DNA from: Candidatus Cloacimonadota bacterium
GTDB lineage: Bacteria > Muiribacteriota > UBA6191
Assembly (NCBI GenBank): GCA_023954715.1
Contig: JAGSHD010000001.1
Span: 124,001-188,000, forward strand
Direction: 5' to 3'
DNA length: 64,000 bases
Part shown: piece by piece, positions 26,390 to 36,222 of the stretch
Layout of the letters: the number at the start of each line of letters is the position of its first letter
Numbering within the stretch: position 1 is the stretch's first letter
Notes under the pieces: generated by a model
The model's input: the letters and a program-made list of their open reading frames with translations, nothing else
Database searches by the model: none
What the model was told of the DNA's origin: nothing
Made by a program: the position numbers and the translations under genes

Positions 26390-28204
26390 ATGAGATTAAA
26401 AACAACTCTACAAGCACTTTTTTTAATACTATTCACACTTTTAAGTGGCTGTGGGCTTCAAACAGAAAGTGAAGCGTATAATACGAGCATACAAAAATCT
26501 GTTTCAGGAGTAGTGGCTCGAGGCAAAGCACTCAACAATAAAGTAATCAGTTTGTTAGACGATAATCTAAACGTAATAACTACTTCACAAACTGATAGCC
26601 TAGGTAAATACACATTTACCTTACCATCAAACTCGTCCAACTTTTACATTAAGTCAGAAGACCTAATGTCGTTTATCCCAAAAGACTCAAACACTAATGA
26701 TGCAGTAGTTCATGTCAATCCTATTACGACATTTTCAGCAAATGAGGTTTTAAAACTTCCTGTTATCCAACGAAACAAAAACAGCTTTGAATCTGCAGGT
26801 CAAGCTCTAGTTACCAAAGTGTTAGGACCCACAGCTACCTTTGAATCTTTTAGTAGTGATGAAGCATTTGTTGCTGCTAACGAGCAAAATACCAGCCAAC
26901 CATCCATAGCTGATATGATGTTAGATGGTATCCAAGAAAAGGCTAACTCTAAAAACTTAACTCAGTTTGAACTCATCGAACACCAAACTACTAGCACAAA
27001 TACTTGTGATCAAAAAGGATTACTCAACGATGATATCTTCGAAACAAGTCTATTAGCTAATATCGCTGACAATAAACTTAACTCCAATCAGATCAGTCAA
27101 TCAAAATTAAAAAACAGCTTGGCTTCTTTTTCGGTTACAGAAGACAACGTCATTATAAAAGTATTTACTACACTATCTGACCAATTTTCTGAAGAAAACA
27201 GTACTATTTCTAAGGCAGTTATCTTAGATAGTTTTAAAAAATCGATATTTAAAGTTATTGACGATGAGATCAAAGTTCAAAATGTTTGCTCACTTAGTGA
27301 GTTAAACCCTAACTCTTTAGAAAATCTAGTTAAAAATCTATATCTATTAATCAACGAAAGTATCGACTTAGTCAAAAACAGGGTAAACAACACCAACATT
27401 AGTCCTCAAGCAAAAGAAGTTGTCTTTGCTAATGCGTTGATTCAAAGTAGCAATATAGCCTCTCAATTAAATATCAGTACTCCGCTATCTAATGATGTTT
27501 TAACTGTAGGTAAGTCACTATCTGATGACATCATGAATCAAACTCAAGTTATATTAACCCAAGAAATCACTCTTAACCCTGATAGCATCTCTTCGGCTCT
27601 CAATACAAAGGCATCACAAGATTTAGCTAGCCTAACCCAAAGTAAAAGACAAGAGTTAGTAGACAACCCTCTATTAGTAGACTCCATAAAACCTACTGTC
27701 CCAGAGACATTTGAACTACTAATAACTAACAACGCAACGGACAATGATACTCCAATCCTTGTTCGACCTATCAATATTCCTCAAGGAGTTAACTTAACTC
27801 TTACTTTAGTAAACCAGCGAAGCGTTAGTGGATCTATTTTAGTTTCTAGGTCTTTAATCGAAGGGGATATTCAAACATATAATCTATATTGGGGTAAATC
27901 TCCAACATCCAAAATTGATAATTCTGCTCTAATCAGCAAAATAGACAAACTAGACCAAAACTTGATAGTACAGTTAAATAATATAGTGATTCCACGTGAA
28001 GCAAATTACATATTGGCTTTTAGTGCACAAGATACCCTTGAAAGCTTGGACTCCGTTTTCACCAAAATCACTAAACCCACATTAGGGATAAAAAGACTTC
28101 TGTTATCTACTGCAACTATATCTAAAAATATTAACTACAATGTAATAACCCTGAAAAGACCAAACAGCACTATCCATACATCAATTACTAGTAACCTAAG
28201 GTAA
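26390..28204 (+). CDS. Lipoprotein of tandem lipoprotein/FGE module, copy 2
   Basis: Signal peptide and lipobox (FTLLSGC, Cys21) predict a lipoprotein. The protein aligns with the copy-1 lipoprotein throughout: SGVVARGKALNNKVISLLD near residue 40, HVNPITTFSANEVLKLP near 105, the shared CSLSELNPNSLENLVKNL in the middle, NALIQSSNIASQLNIS, and YNLYWGKSPT near 505. Divergence is moderate and spread evenly, so the duplication is not recent. The next gene starts 4 bases after its stop, so the module is an operon. Function is unknown; the long Ser/Asn-rich middle and two beta domains suggest a cell-surface scaffold or adhesin subunit (inference). Confidence 0.75.
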   Translation: MRLKTTLQALFLILFTLLSGCGLQTESEAYNTSIQKSVSGVVARGKALNNKVISLLDDNLNVITTSQTDSLGKYTFTLPSNSSNFYIKSEDLMSFIPKDSNTNDAVVHVNPITTFSANEVLKLPVIQRNKNSFESAGQALVTKVLGPTATFESFSSDEAFVAANEQNTSQPSIADMMLDGIQEKANSKNLTQFELIEHQTTSTNTCDQKGLLNDDIFETSLLANIADNKLNSNQISQSKLKNSLASFSVTEDNVIIKVFTTLSDQFSEENSTISKAVILDSFKKSIFKVIDDEIKVQNVCSLSELNPNSLENLVKNLYLLINESIDLVKNRVNNTNISPQAKEVVFANALIQSSNIASQLNISTPLSNDVLTVGKSLSDDIMNQTQVILTQEITLNPDSISSALNTKASQDLASLTQSKRQELVDNPLLVDSIKPTVPETFELLITNNATDNDTPILVRPINIPQGVNLTLTLVNQRSVSGSILVSRSLIEGDIQTYNLYWGKSPTSKIDNSALISKIDKLDQNLIVQLNNIVIPREANYILAFSAQDTLESLDSVFTKITKPTLGIKRLLLSTATISKNINYNVITLKRPNSTIHTSITSNLR

Positions 28205-28208
28205 ACTT

Positions 28209-31200
28209 ATGTCACCAATTATAAAGATACTCATACTTTCAACATTTTTGTTCACAAATCTACATGCAAATCAAGATGACTTTTTTAGTTATCATGGCCT
28301 TTTTGTTGATGATAACAGTCAGCCAGTCATCGGAGTCTCTACTAATAGTGTAGTCATAACTCTCAATAGAACATCCATTGGTGGAATCTCCCAGTATTCT
28401 CAAGTATTTTCAGAAGTTGTTGTTACAAATGGTATGTTCGAGTTGAAAATCGGCCCTAACTTACCAGATTTATCCGTATATAAATTTCTAGAATTATATA
28501 TAAATGGCAGCTCTGTACCTTTAACACCAAGAATAGAAATAAATAGTCAAGCGAAAGCATTAGAGTCTTCAAAATTGGGTGGCTATACCGCAGAAGACCT
28601 TCTAAATCAAATGAACTCCATTGCAAACAGCATCCACGTAACTCCGGAGCCCCAAGAGCTTGCAAGCAATTTTGAAGTACAGAACCAACTCATAACAAAT
28701 CATATTGTAAACGAGTCCATCGTAACTAAATCTATAAAATTAGGTACTAACGATAGTGATTGTGTACCTAGCAATGAAGGTATAATGAGGTATAATTTTA
28801 TTAGCAAAACTGTAGAGTTTTGTGATGGGTTGTTTTATCGAGGGATCAACTCGGATAAAGGTACAAATATATCAAATATCACAACAAACAATGCAACAGT
28901 AGATTTTACGTGGCTTGAAAGAGAAAATGTTAAAAACTATCGTCTATATTACTCACAGAACCCCGAGTGGTCTACTCAAGATAGCTATATTGAAACCACA
29001 GCTAACCAAGTTAACCTAGATCAATTACTAGCCTGGGAACAATACTATATTACAATAGAAACTATTTATAACAACAACGAAAGTGCTGTTTCTAAAACCA
29101 ATAGCATAAACATTATACCCTCCATAGAAAACTTAAAAGTAGAGCCATATAACAACGAGGTGTATTTAAGCTGGACAGCCATTCCTCTGACCACCTCTTA
29201 TACTGTATTTTATAACGACACCCCAGATGTTGACTCTAATCCTTTACAGCTACAATCGTCTTTAGCAAGTATTACCCTTACCAACTTGTCCAATCATCAA
29301 GCCTATTACTTTAAAATTCAAGCAAATGGAGCTAACAATAAAATCAGTCTTTCCAATATCGGTGTAGCTCTTCCATTAAGTCGATGGATTGAGCCCAACT
29401 TTAGTATCGAAATGGTTAAACTTTCAAGTGGAACTTTTCAAATGGGTTCAGTAGATCCTAACGACTCGATACCTGATAGAAACCTTCATGATGTTACCAT
29501 TAGCCAAGATTTGTACGTAGCAAAATACGAGTTAACTCGTACACAGTGGGAGTCAATTACAAGCAATCCTCTTTCAACAGCAAATTTAGATCCCAATCAA
29601 GATTTATCCGATTTACCAGTAACTGATGTCACGTACACTCAACTTGTTCAAAAAGACGGGTTTTTGGATCAGTTAAATGAAAGTATAAATTGTGATATGT
29701 CTAGTTTCATTAATAACGAAACACGATATCATCCAAATAATGTACCATCTGGATGTTTTCGGCTTCCAACTGAAGCAGAGTGGGAGTATATGGCTACTTA
29801 TGGTAATCAATTTGAAATTCAGTGGCAACCGGAGGTGACTAATGAAAACTATATATGGCAAGAGTCATATATTACATCAGTACACGACCTAAGTCCAAAT
29901 CCATGGGGTCTATCCCATGTAAGTGGTAACGCTCTAGAGTTTGTATATGATCGACATGATACGCAATCCAAAGTGTTATCAACTAAGGCGCTATTTGGTA
30001 CCACTTCTGATCCTGTTTTTCTTAGTCAATCCAACCAACAAGATCAATTTTATATCTCCAAAGGTAAACCAAACTCCCACTACAGAAATGGTATCTCATC
30101 TAGACAGTACAACCAACTTTTTGATGTAGGATTGAGACTAATAATCAATCCTCAAGCACCAACTCAAGAAATCTCTCATCTAACTATAAACTCAGGGTAC
30201 GATTTCAATCATTTGCACTGGGAAACATTTGTTGGGGCAAGTTCTTACATGGTATATTTTAATACAACGGGGAACGTTTCTGAAAGTGATCAAAGTATCA
30301 CTACGACTCTAAACGACTTTAAGTTTGATAATCTTGATCATAACTTAGATTATTACTATAAAGTGAAACCAATCATTTCAAGTCACTCGACTCAGTTATC
30401 AACAGAAGTAAGTGCATCACCAAATATCCAAGCTATACCTTTCACATACTATAGACTTGAAGGTAATTCTGTTACATTAAACTGGGACCCAATTCCATCA
30501 GCTACAGAATATGAAATATACGAAATACCATTTCCTAGCGCTACTCCTACTTTAACCTCCACCACTGACGTAACCACTGCAACCCTCACTTCATTAAACA
30601 CTTTTCAAGATTATCAGTTTTTTATCGTAGCTAAGAATCAAGAAATGCAATCAGATCCTTCACCAGTTTTTGAAATAAGTCCATTACCTGTAATGTATGG
30701 ACCTGCTATAAACTACCATTTAACTATGGTTCCTCAAAATTCCCACTCAGTGATGATTCAAACCTTTTCATCAGATTCAGAAACTCCCATCCACTATACA
30801 CCTTCATCGGTTGTTCTGCCTCAAGATATTTGGATAGGTACCCAAGAAGTGACTCAAGACCAGTGGCAATTTGTAATGACAGGCCATACTTGGCCTTATG
30901 GTGATTATGAACTCTCTAGAGATCAATACATTTATCCAGATTTACCAGCATTTGGTATGGATCTATACGAGGTTACAGCAATTGATGGATTTCTTGATCG
31001 ATTAAATAATTTAGTCGGTTGTGACACCTCCGGTTTTTCTCCGCACGCTGATAGGTATGATCCTGTTAACATACCTTCAGGCTGTTATCGCTTACCAACA
31101 CCAGAAGAGTGGGAATTTGTAAGTTATGCAGGAAACTCTGAAAGCTCACCGTACGGAAATTTCAAAACTAAAATTATGTTTGAAAACTCTATTTGGCACA

Positions 31201-31439
31201 AAAATAATTCCCAACTTTTACAAGTAGTTGACAGCAATATACCCAATAAATGGGGGATATATAACATGTTTGGTAATGTAAGTGAAATGGTCTATGAGAG
31301 TAACCCTACAATCGTTAAAGGAGGTTCAATATATAGTATTCATCCTAACGAAATTACCCCTAGCTATGAAGAGCACATAGGAGAATATTTACAACACTCA
31401 GTAAGCTTTTTAGGGCTACGTTTAGTCTACATACCTTGA
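28209..31439 (+). CDS. Exported multidomain protein with FN3-like and two FGE-sulfatase-fold domains, copy 2
   Basis: The domain order equals copy 1: signal peptide (ending NLHA), N-terminal beta domain (FFSYHGLFVDDNSQPVIGV), cysteine segment (MRYNFISKTVEFCDGLF), two FN3-like repeats (YRLYYSQNPEW, YTVFYNDTPDV), and an FGE-fold domain (MVKLSSGTFQMGSVDPNDS, YELTRTQWESI, CFRLPTEAEWEYMA, GLRLI). Two more FN3-like repeats and a second FGE fold follow (QEVTQDQWQFV, CYRLPTPEEWEFVSY, GLRLVYIP). The first FGE domain keeps the canonical GTFQMGS start, which copy 1 has lost. The two proteins share the exact length of 1076 residues. A strong terminator 50 bases after the stop ends the region. Ligand-binding or adhesion is the likely role. 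Confidence 0.82.
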   Translation: MSPIIKILILSTFLFTNLHANQDDFFSYHGLFVDDNSQPVIGVSTNSVVITLNRTSIGGISQYSQVFSEVVVTNGMFELKIGPNLPDLSVYKFLELYINGSSVPLTPRIEINSQAKALESSKLGGYTAEDLLNQMNSIANSIHVTPEPQELASNFEVQNQLITNHIVNESIVTKSIKLGTNDSDCVPSNEGIMRYNFISKTVEFCDGLFYRGINSDKGTNISNITTNNATVDFTWLERENVKNYRLYYSQNPEWSTQDSYIETTANQVNLDQLLAWEQYYITIETIYNNNESAVSKTNSINIIPSIENLKVEPYNNEVYLSWTAIPLTTSYTVFYNDTPDVDSNPLQLQSSLASITLTNLSNHQAYYFKIQANGANNKISLSNIGVALPLSRWIEPNFSIEMVKLSSGTFQMGSVDPNDSIPDRNLHDVTISQDLYVAKYELTRTQWESITSNPLSTANLDPNQDLSDLPVTDVTYTQLVQKDGFLDQLNESINCDMSSFINNETRYHPNNVPSGCFRLPTEAEWEYMATYGNQFEIQWQPEVTNENYIWQESYITSVHDLSPNPWGLSHVSGNALEFVYDRHDTQSKVLSTKALFGTTSDPVFLSQSNQQDQFYISKGKPNSHYRNGISSRQYNQLFDVGLRLIINPQAPTQEISHLTINSGYDFNHLHWETFVGASSYMVYFNTTGNVSESDQSITTTLNDFKFDNLDHNLDYYYKVKPIISSHSTQLSTEVSASPNIQAIPFTYYRLEGNSVTLNWDPIPSATEYEIYEIPFPSATPTLTSTTDVTTATLTSLNTFQDYQFFIVAKNQEMQSDPSPVFEISPLPVMYGPAINYHLTMVPQNSHSVMIQTFSSDSETPIHYTPSSVVLPQDIWIGTQEVTQDQWQFVMTGHTWPYGDYELSRDQYIYPDLPAFGMDLYEVTAIDGFLDRLNNLVGCDTSGFSPHADRYDPVNIPSGCYRLPTPEEWEFVSYAGNSESSPYGNFKTKIMFENSIWHKNNSQLLQVVDSNIPNKWGIYNMFGNVSEMVYESNPTIVKGGSIYSIHPNEITPSYEEHIGEYLQHSVSFLGLRLVYIP

Positions 31440-31488
31440 GTTTATAATAGATCTAGAAGCCAATAAATAGACTGTCTACATACTTTAC

Positions 31489-31521
31489 AGCCATCAACTC
31501 CAAAAGTTTGATGGCTTTTTT
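31489..31521 (+). terminator. Intrinsic terminator after the FGE modules
   Basis: AGCCATCAA (31489-31497) pairs perfectly with TTGATGGCT (31508-31516) around a 10-base loop, and six T follow. It separates the FGE modules from the sigma-54-like operon. Confidence 0.9.
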
Positions 31522-31540
31522 ATCTTCTTAGAATACAAAC

Positions 31541-31555
31541 TGGCATTAAATTCTA
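31541..31555 (+). promoter_or_regulatory. Candidate -24/-12-like element upstream of the sigma-54-like operon
   Basis: TGGCATTAAATTCTA lies 72 bases before the first ATG of the operon. TGGCA equals the -24 half of a sigma-54 promoter, but the -12 half is TTCTA instead of TTGCA. The same TGGCAT...TTCTA pair recurs 64 bases before the LPP20 gene (43718). Confidence 0.35.
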
Positions 31556-31626
31556 AATGAAGTAACAAAAGCAAGCTTGATAGCTTTAATTACTTTAGAA
31601 TTTTGTGTTAGGATAAGGGGATCGTT

Positions 31627-32355
31627 ATGAAAAACCTACTGTTTTTATGTATGGTGATGTGGTCAGTTTATGGGGGTAAATTACAGGCCAATATCGTTTC
31701 ATTTTCTATGCATGATATTCCGCTTAAGGTATTGTTTGTTAACAAAAACGTCTATTTTTCTGCCAAATTATTTGAAATTTTACTCAATCAAGGTCAATAC
31801 AAAGAGCTCTTACATCTAATAAAGCATAATAAAAGTTATGCTGAATTGGTTAAAAATGAATTATTTATTCATCGATCGTTGAGTCATCGCTATTTTTCTA
31901 ATCGATTGAGCCTTAGTTTTAAAAAACGAAAAATCTATATTAAAAACTTTTCTTTAAAAGGGTTTTCAGGAATAGCGGTAAAGGCTACATCTTTTGAACC
32001 ACAAGTGATTGCCTCTAAGGGAAGTCGAGGGGACTTTAAAATGAATCGCTGGGATATGGGTGTAGCACTACCATCTAGAAAATATCTTGGTAAAACAGTT
32101 CTTATTTATTATCCACCTACTAATAAATATATAACAACGATTGTGAACGATGTGGGACCCTGGAACATAGACGACCCATGGCTACACACAGCACAAAGGC
32201 CACAATCAGAAAGTGGTAAAGATAATAGGGGGAGAAAAACAAATCGAGCTGGTATCGATTTGTCTTACCCTGCTTGGGTTGAATTAGGGGTTTCTTACGA
32301 CAAGTCGTACTCCGGTAACTTCAGTGATTATGTAAAGTTTATTTTGTTGGATTAG
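31627..32355 (+). CDS. Exported double-psi beta-barrel (RlpA-like) protein
   Basis: The 242-residue protein has a signal peptide. Its C-terminal half is a DPBB-type domain: NRWDMGVALPSRKYLGKTVL, IVNDVGPWNIDDPW and RGRKTNRAGIDLSYPAWVEL. VNDVGPW and NRAGIDL resemble the conserved VNDRGPF and DLS blocks of RlpA and related barrels, which bind or cleave peptidoglycan strands lacking stem peptides. The N-terminal 110 residues contain an unrecognised helical segment. AAGGGG precedes the ATG. It is the first gene of a tightly packed operon; the sigma-54-like gene begins 13 bases after its stop. A cell-wall role coupled to envelope regulation is an inference from position. Confidence 0.72.
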   Translation: MKNLLFLCMVMWSVYGGKLQANIVSFSMHDIPLKVLFVNKNVYFSAKLFEILLNQGQYKELLHLIKHNKSYAELVKNELFIHRSLSHRYFSNRLSLSFKKRKIYIKNFSLKGFSGIAVKATSFEPQVIASKGSRGDFKMNRWDMGVALPSRKYLGKTVLIYYPPTNKYITTIVNDVGPWNIDDPWLHTAQRPQSESGKDNRGRKTNRAGIDLSYPAWVELGVSYDKSYSGNFSDYVKFILLD

Positions 32356-32368
32356 AAAGGAAAAAATA

Positions 32369-34387
32369 ATGAGCAGTGTTCAAACCAAAGCTAATGTAAA
32401 AGCCAAAGCTAGTGCCACTAGTAAGTCTGCTTCATGGTTTAAACCTCAATTTTTATTGATGGATTGGTTTCGTCTAAGTCAACACCTCAAAGAGCAAAGT
32501 GAACAATCCAACATAAAGTTTAAAGTCAACCCATATTTTGCAGAGCTTCTAGCCCAACAAAGTAATGCTATAGAGCACCTAGATAACTTTAAACCCCAAA
32601 ACTTAGACCCCAATCAAGATTGTATAAAAAGTGATCTGCTAGAGCAATCTAGGTTAGACCCAAAAAATAGTATGAATGATCAAAAAATGTTAGCAAATCT
32701 CATTGAGTATTTAGACCCTAAAGGCTACATGACAGCTGATATCTTTGGTGTTTTTTGTATAGACTTTTCGCTAAACTCAGCCCAAGTGAATGTCTTGATA
32801 AATCGACTAAAAAACTATGAACCCAAGGGGTTTGGGTGTAGAGGCTTAAAAGACTTCTTTTTGTTGTGTATGAATGATACTCATCAAACACTTAAGCTTA
32901 GACAAGTCCTTGAAAATAACGACTTTTTGAATATAGCAAAGCAAACAGATCATATTATTGAAAAGTACAAATATACAAACTCACTTGAACTACAAAAAGA
33001 GATCGCTTTTGTATATCAATTAAGTGAAAAAAGACAATACCCAGCTCATAATTTAAACTTCGCCTCCCAAGCTAAACCAACTCGATTGGCAGACTTTAAG
33101 ATAAAGTTAAATCACGACCAGAGTTTTGAAGTAAGTAGTTATCTGTCTGATATTACTGTTCCTGATCAATTGACTACGGATCAAATTTATCTTAAACAAA
33201 TAGAAAAACGTATTCAACTAGGGCCTTTATTGATTGAACACTTATTAAACTATCAAAAAGACTATCTATTTAACCCAGAACCATACGAACTAAAGCCCCT
33301 AACTAGAACCCAGTTTTATCAAGACTTACACACAAAAAGCATCTTTAAAGAAACCTTGCCGTATTCGACCATGTGCTTGATCTTGCAAGACAAAATATTA
33401 TCAACAAGTAATGGTGATTATTATAAAGTATCTCATTTTTTTACCAAAAAATTAAATGAGCAAGCTAACGAGGTATCACGAGATCATGTTATGGATGTGA
33501 TTCAATCCATCATCTCCCATGAGCAAGCTAATAACCCGTATAGTGATCAAGAGTTGGTTCAAAATATTCAATCTGTAATGGATTTATCAATTGCTAGAAA
33601 GACGATCGAAAAATATCGTAATCTACTTTTAATTCCATCAAAAGTTATCAGAAAGCTACAATATAACTTACAACAAAGTCTTCATAGCCTAGATATAGAG
33701 AGTAGTGACTACAAAATAACCTCTTACTTAGTTAACTTATATCCAAACCCATCCAATATACATCAGTTTAAAGAGTTTTTATTAAAAGAAGCTCTTTTAT
33801 ATTTAACCAAACAAGCCAAATCTTTTGTAAACGATCAAACTCTTTTCAAGACCATAAAAAAGCAGGGTCAGATTAGAGTCAGTAACAAACTAATGGTTTC
33901 CTTACGAGAAGAAATAATTATTGATGCTATCAGACCATTACTCGATTTTAACAGTTCAAATCAAATTGTTTCACAAGCAAAGCTAATCCAAAAAATTAGG
34001 GAATTATCACCGCTTTATCTCAAAAACAAGCTCGACTCAAATAAAGCAAAGTTACTTTTACAAAGACACCTGATACTTAACGAAGATACAAGAAAAATAT
34101 TAGTGGTGTTACGATCATTGAGCCAACAGATAAGCCAAGACGAGAGTTTAAGCAGACAAGTTAGTATTAAAAAGTTGAAACAAACCATCTCTAAAGTACT
34201 AAAAATTCCTGTAAAAAAATCAAACTACACTAACATTGAATCAAAATTTCTAGAGCCAATCTTAACTCATATTATAGAATATAAGGATAAAGCTAAACTT
34301 GTAAATCAACTGTCTATTTATGATAATAAAAGCATCGAGCAATTAAAACACTATCTACTTCAAGACTATAAACTTCTAAAGGCCTAA
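32369..34387 (+). CDS. Divergent sigma-54 (RpoN-like) factor with a 240-residue C-terminal extension
   Basis: The core-binding region is visible at about 105-210: LIEYLDPKGYMTADIFGVF, then LINRLKNYEPKGFGCRGLKD, parallel to RpoN's SLDDDGYL and LDPPGVGARDL. The DNA-binding part includes LKPLTRTQFYQDLHTKS and VSHFFTKKLN (near 308-362), then NPYSDQELVQNI and an altered RpoN box ARKTIEKYRN at 409-418 (consensus ARRTVAKYRE). Normal sigma-54 proteins end soon after this box, but here about 240 residues of unknown helical sequence follow. The glutamine-rich Region I is also poorly conserved. It lies in one operon with a sigma-54 activator (40353), suggesting a dedicated pair. AAGGA precedes the ATG. 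A housekeeping rpoN elsewhere in the genome is expected but not seen here. Confidence 0.8.
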   Translation: MSSVQTKANVKAKASATSKSASWFKPQFLLMDWFRLSQHLKEQSEQSNIKFKVNPYFAELLAQQSNAIEHLDNFKPQNLDPNQDCIKSDLLEQSRLDPKNSMNDQKMLANLIEYLDPKGYMTADIFGVFCIDFSLNSAQVNVLINRLKNYEPKGFGCRGLKDFFLLCMNDTHQTLKLRQVLENNDFLNIAKQTDHIIEKYKYTNSLELQKEIAFVYQLSEKRQYPAHNLNFASQAKPTRLADFKIKLNHDQSFEVSSYLSDITVPDQLTTDQIYLKQIEKRIQLGPLLIEHLLNYQKDYLFNPEPYELKPLTRTQFYQDLHTKSIFKETLPYSTMCLILQDKILSTSNGDYYKVSHFFTKKLNEQANEVSRDHVMDVIQSIISHEQANNPYSDQELVQNIQSVMDLSIARKTIEKYRNLLLIPSKVIRKLQYNLQQSLHSLDIESSDYKITSYLVNLYPNPSNIHQFKEFLLKEALLYLTKQAKSFVNDQTLFKTIKKQGQIRVSNKLMVSLREEIIIDAIRPLLDFNSSNQIVSQAKLIQKIRELSPLYLKNKLDSNKAKLLLQRHLILNEDTRKILVVLRSLSQQISQDESLSRQVSIKKLKQTISKVLKIPVKKSNYTNIESKFLEPILTHIIEYKDKAKLVNQLSIYDNKSIEQLKHYLLQDYKLLKA

Positions 34388-34390
34388 GTT

Positions 34391-34927
34391 ATGAAACTTT
34401 TACTTTCGTTATTTTTATCAATTTCTACACTGTATTCTCAAAATCAAATCAATAAAGTCTATTACGGAGGATTTGAAGTAGGTAAACTCTACACAGTCAA
34501 CGACACACATTTTCGCTTTTATTTAGATGCTAAAAAGTTTTGTAAAAAAGATCAATTAAACAAGAGCCTTGAAATCTACGATACTTGGCACTTTAACTAT
34601 GGGGTAAAAAAGCAAGAAGACTTTAAACAAGCATTTAATTTACGCTCCAAACAAAACACTCAAGATTTAGTCCAACAATTTAAAAAGTTTGAGTCATTTC
34701 ATCCAAAATCAACCTACAAATATTGGTTTCCGAAGGACAATATCTTTGAATTAGATCAATCTGAAAGTTTGGATAACATCAATGTCTATATTGCAAAACA
34801 AATCAAAAGAGGAGACCAAGATATTAATGACACTTGTTTTTCTATTCTATTTAACCAAAGACAAGAGGCCTACTTAAAAAGAAAATCCAGATCCAATGAT
34901 TGGAGTATCAAACGGGGTAAACTATGA
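34391..34927 (+). CDS. Exported protein of unknown family, operon gene 3
   Basis: The 178-residue product starts with a signal peptide (MKLLLSLFLSISTLYS) and continues with a charged, Lys/Gln/Asp-rich mature region including YYGGFEVGKLYTVNDTHFRF and a Cys near 55. No domain is recognised. It begins 3 bases after the sigma-54-like gene and overlaps the next gene by 4 bases (ATGA junction), so it belongs to the same co-translated operon. Confidence 0.7.
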   Translation: MKLLLSLFLSISTLYSQNQINKVYYGGFEVGKLYTVNDTHFRFYLDAKKFCKKDQLNKSLEIYDTWHFNYGVKKQEDFKQAFNLRSKQNTQDLVQQFKKFESFHPKSTYKYWFPKDNIFELDQSESLDNINVYIAKQIKRGDQDINDTCFSILFNQRQEAYLKRKSRSNDWSIKRGKL

Positions 34928-36222
34928 TTGTAAAAACTCTTATAATTATTTGTCTCTTACTATCAAACTGCTTGGTCTTTTCACAAGTCCATGACAATGC
35001 TTGCTTTTTTAACTCCAACTTAATACAAAACTCTCATTGGACAAAGCAAACCATGAGTGATGCTACAATTTTACATTGTGCAGTCCTTCAAAAAATGAAA
35101 CAATCAAGTACACATAAAAACCCGATTATTCAAGTTAAATTAGTAGTACCAGTCAACAAATTAAACAGTAATAACACGGATCCGCTAAAAGAAGCTATGC
35201 TTCACATTGATAGAAAATTACAAAAAAATATACAAGAGTATACATCAGCTATTAACCAAGACCTTTTAACAATTACTCAAAAAAGCAGTCAGTCAAACAA
35301 CTATCAAAATGTCAGTCATATAGCTACTCTAAGGTGGTACCCAAAGCAAGCTAGTTTAGATTATAAAAAACAAAGTGAATTTGTATTAAACTATCATCGT
35401 GCTCACAACAAGGCTAAACCAAATGATGATAAAACTTTAGACTTTAGCTTTATTAAAAACCAATCCTATATCTCTGTAAAAGCCAAAGAGATATTGTCTC
35501 CAAATCACTCCCAGTTAATCAATTATATCTACAAAAATTTTCAAATCAATACAGAGTTAACAATATCTACCAATGAATATGTTGCAAAAGATATGGAGCT
35601 AAATTCAGGGGATAATATAGACAACCGAAATGATGACCAAAGTTTAATCTTGATGCCTAGAGGTAATAAAGATTTAAAGCTAAATCTTAGAGTTAAAACT
35701 GTAAATTTTACAGGAAACATCTCCAACCAACTACACTTAGCTATTTTAGATATGTCATCCAACAAAGTCATCCCCATACAAAATCAAAGAAGTGTAATTA
35801 TTGACAAAAAAACACAGTTTTTTGATGTTACATTGTCTTCAAAAAGTAAATTCCATCAAAGTAAAAATCTTGTTTTTTGTATCTCTAACAAAGAAATGGA
35901 CTTTCTTAAATATGCTGATGCTTCTCCTAAAATCGTAGAGCAATTATTATTTAAAGAGAAAAACCTACATTTGAAGCAACTAATTATTGATAGTAGCAAG
36001 TCCAATACTCAAAACTCAGTCAATAATTTCAACTTTGCTCAATTACTACAAAAAATTAAACTGTCTCCTCTTGATTATTTCATTCAATCCACTGCTAAAT
36101 CTATGATAAAAAAAGGGGACTTATCTAATAAAACTCTAAAAAATCATATCAAGCAAATCCATCTCAGTGGTTTAGGCATAGTCTTTTTTGATCATACAAT
36201 TCATATCAAGGAAGATTTATGA
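34924..36222 (+). CDS. Exported protein of unknown family, operon gene 4
   Basis: The 432-residue product has a signal peptide ending LVFS. Beta-rich mature sequence includes HNPIIQVKLVVP-like strands and a LKLNLRVKTVNF segment, interspersed with Asn/Lys-rich loops. Two cysteines near the N-terminus (NACFF and LHCAV) could form a disulfide. No conserved family is recognised. Start and stop overlap the neighbouring genes by 4 bases each, which indicates coupled translation and probably fixed stoichiometry with its neighbours in an envelope complex (inference). Confidence 0.68.
   Translation: MIVKTLIIICLLLSNCLVFSQVHDNACFFNSNLIQNSHWTKQTMSDATILHCAVLQKMKQSSTHKNPIIQVKLVVPVNKLNSNNTDPLKEAMLHIDRKLQKNIQEYTSAINQDLLTITQKSSQSNNYQNVSHIATLRWYPKQASLDYKKQSEFVLNYHRAHNKAKPNDDKTLDFSFIKNQSYISVKAKEILSPNHSQLINYIYKNFQINTELTISTNEYVAKDMELNSGDNIDNRNDDQSLILMPRGNKDLKLNLRVKTVNFTGNISNQLHLAILDMSSNKVIPIQNQRSVIIDKKTQFFDVTLSSKSKFHQSKNLVFCISNKEMDFLKYADASPKIVEQLLFKEKNLHLKQLIIDSSKSNTQNSVNNFNFAQLLQKIKLSPLDYFIQSTAKSMIKKGDLSNKTLKNHIKQIHLSGLGIVFFDHTIHIKEDL

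Noticed and set aside
22428..31439. FGE domains as sulfatase-maturing enzymes
   Set aside because: The domains occur in tandem within exported FN3-type proteins, no sulfatase gene is nearby, and no catalytic Cys pair is apparent; a binding role fits better.
22428..31439. C-type-lectin-like domains as targets of a diversity-generating retroelement
   Set aside because: No reverse transcriptase and no template/variable repeat pair was seen in the window.
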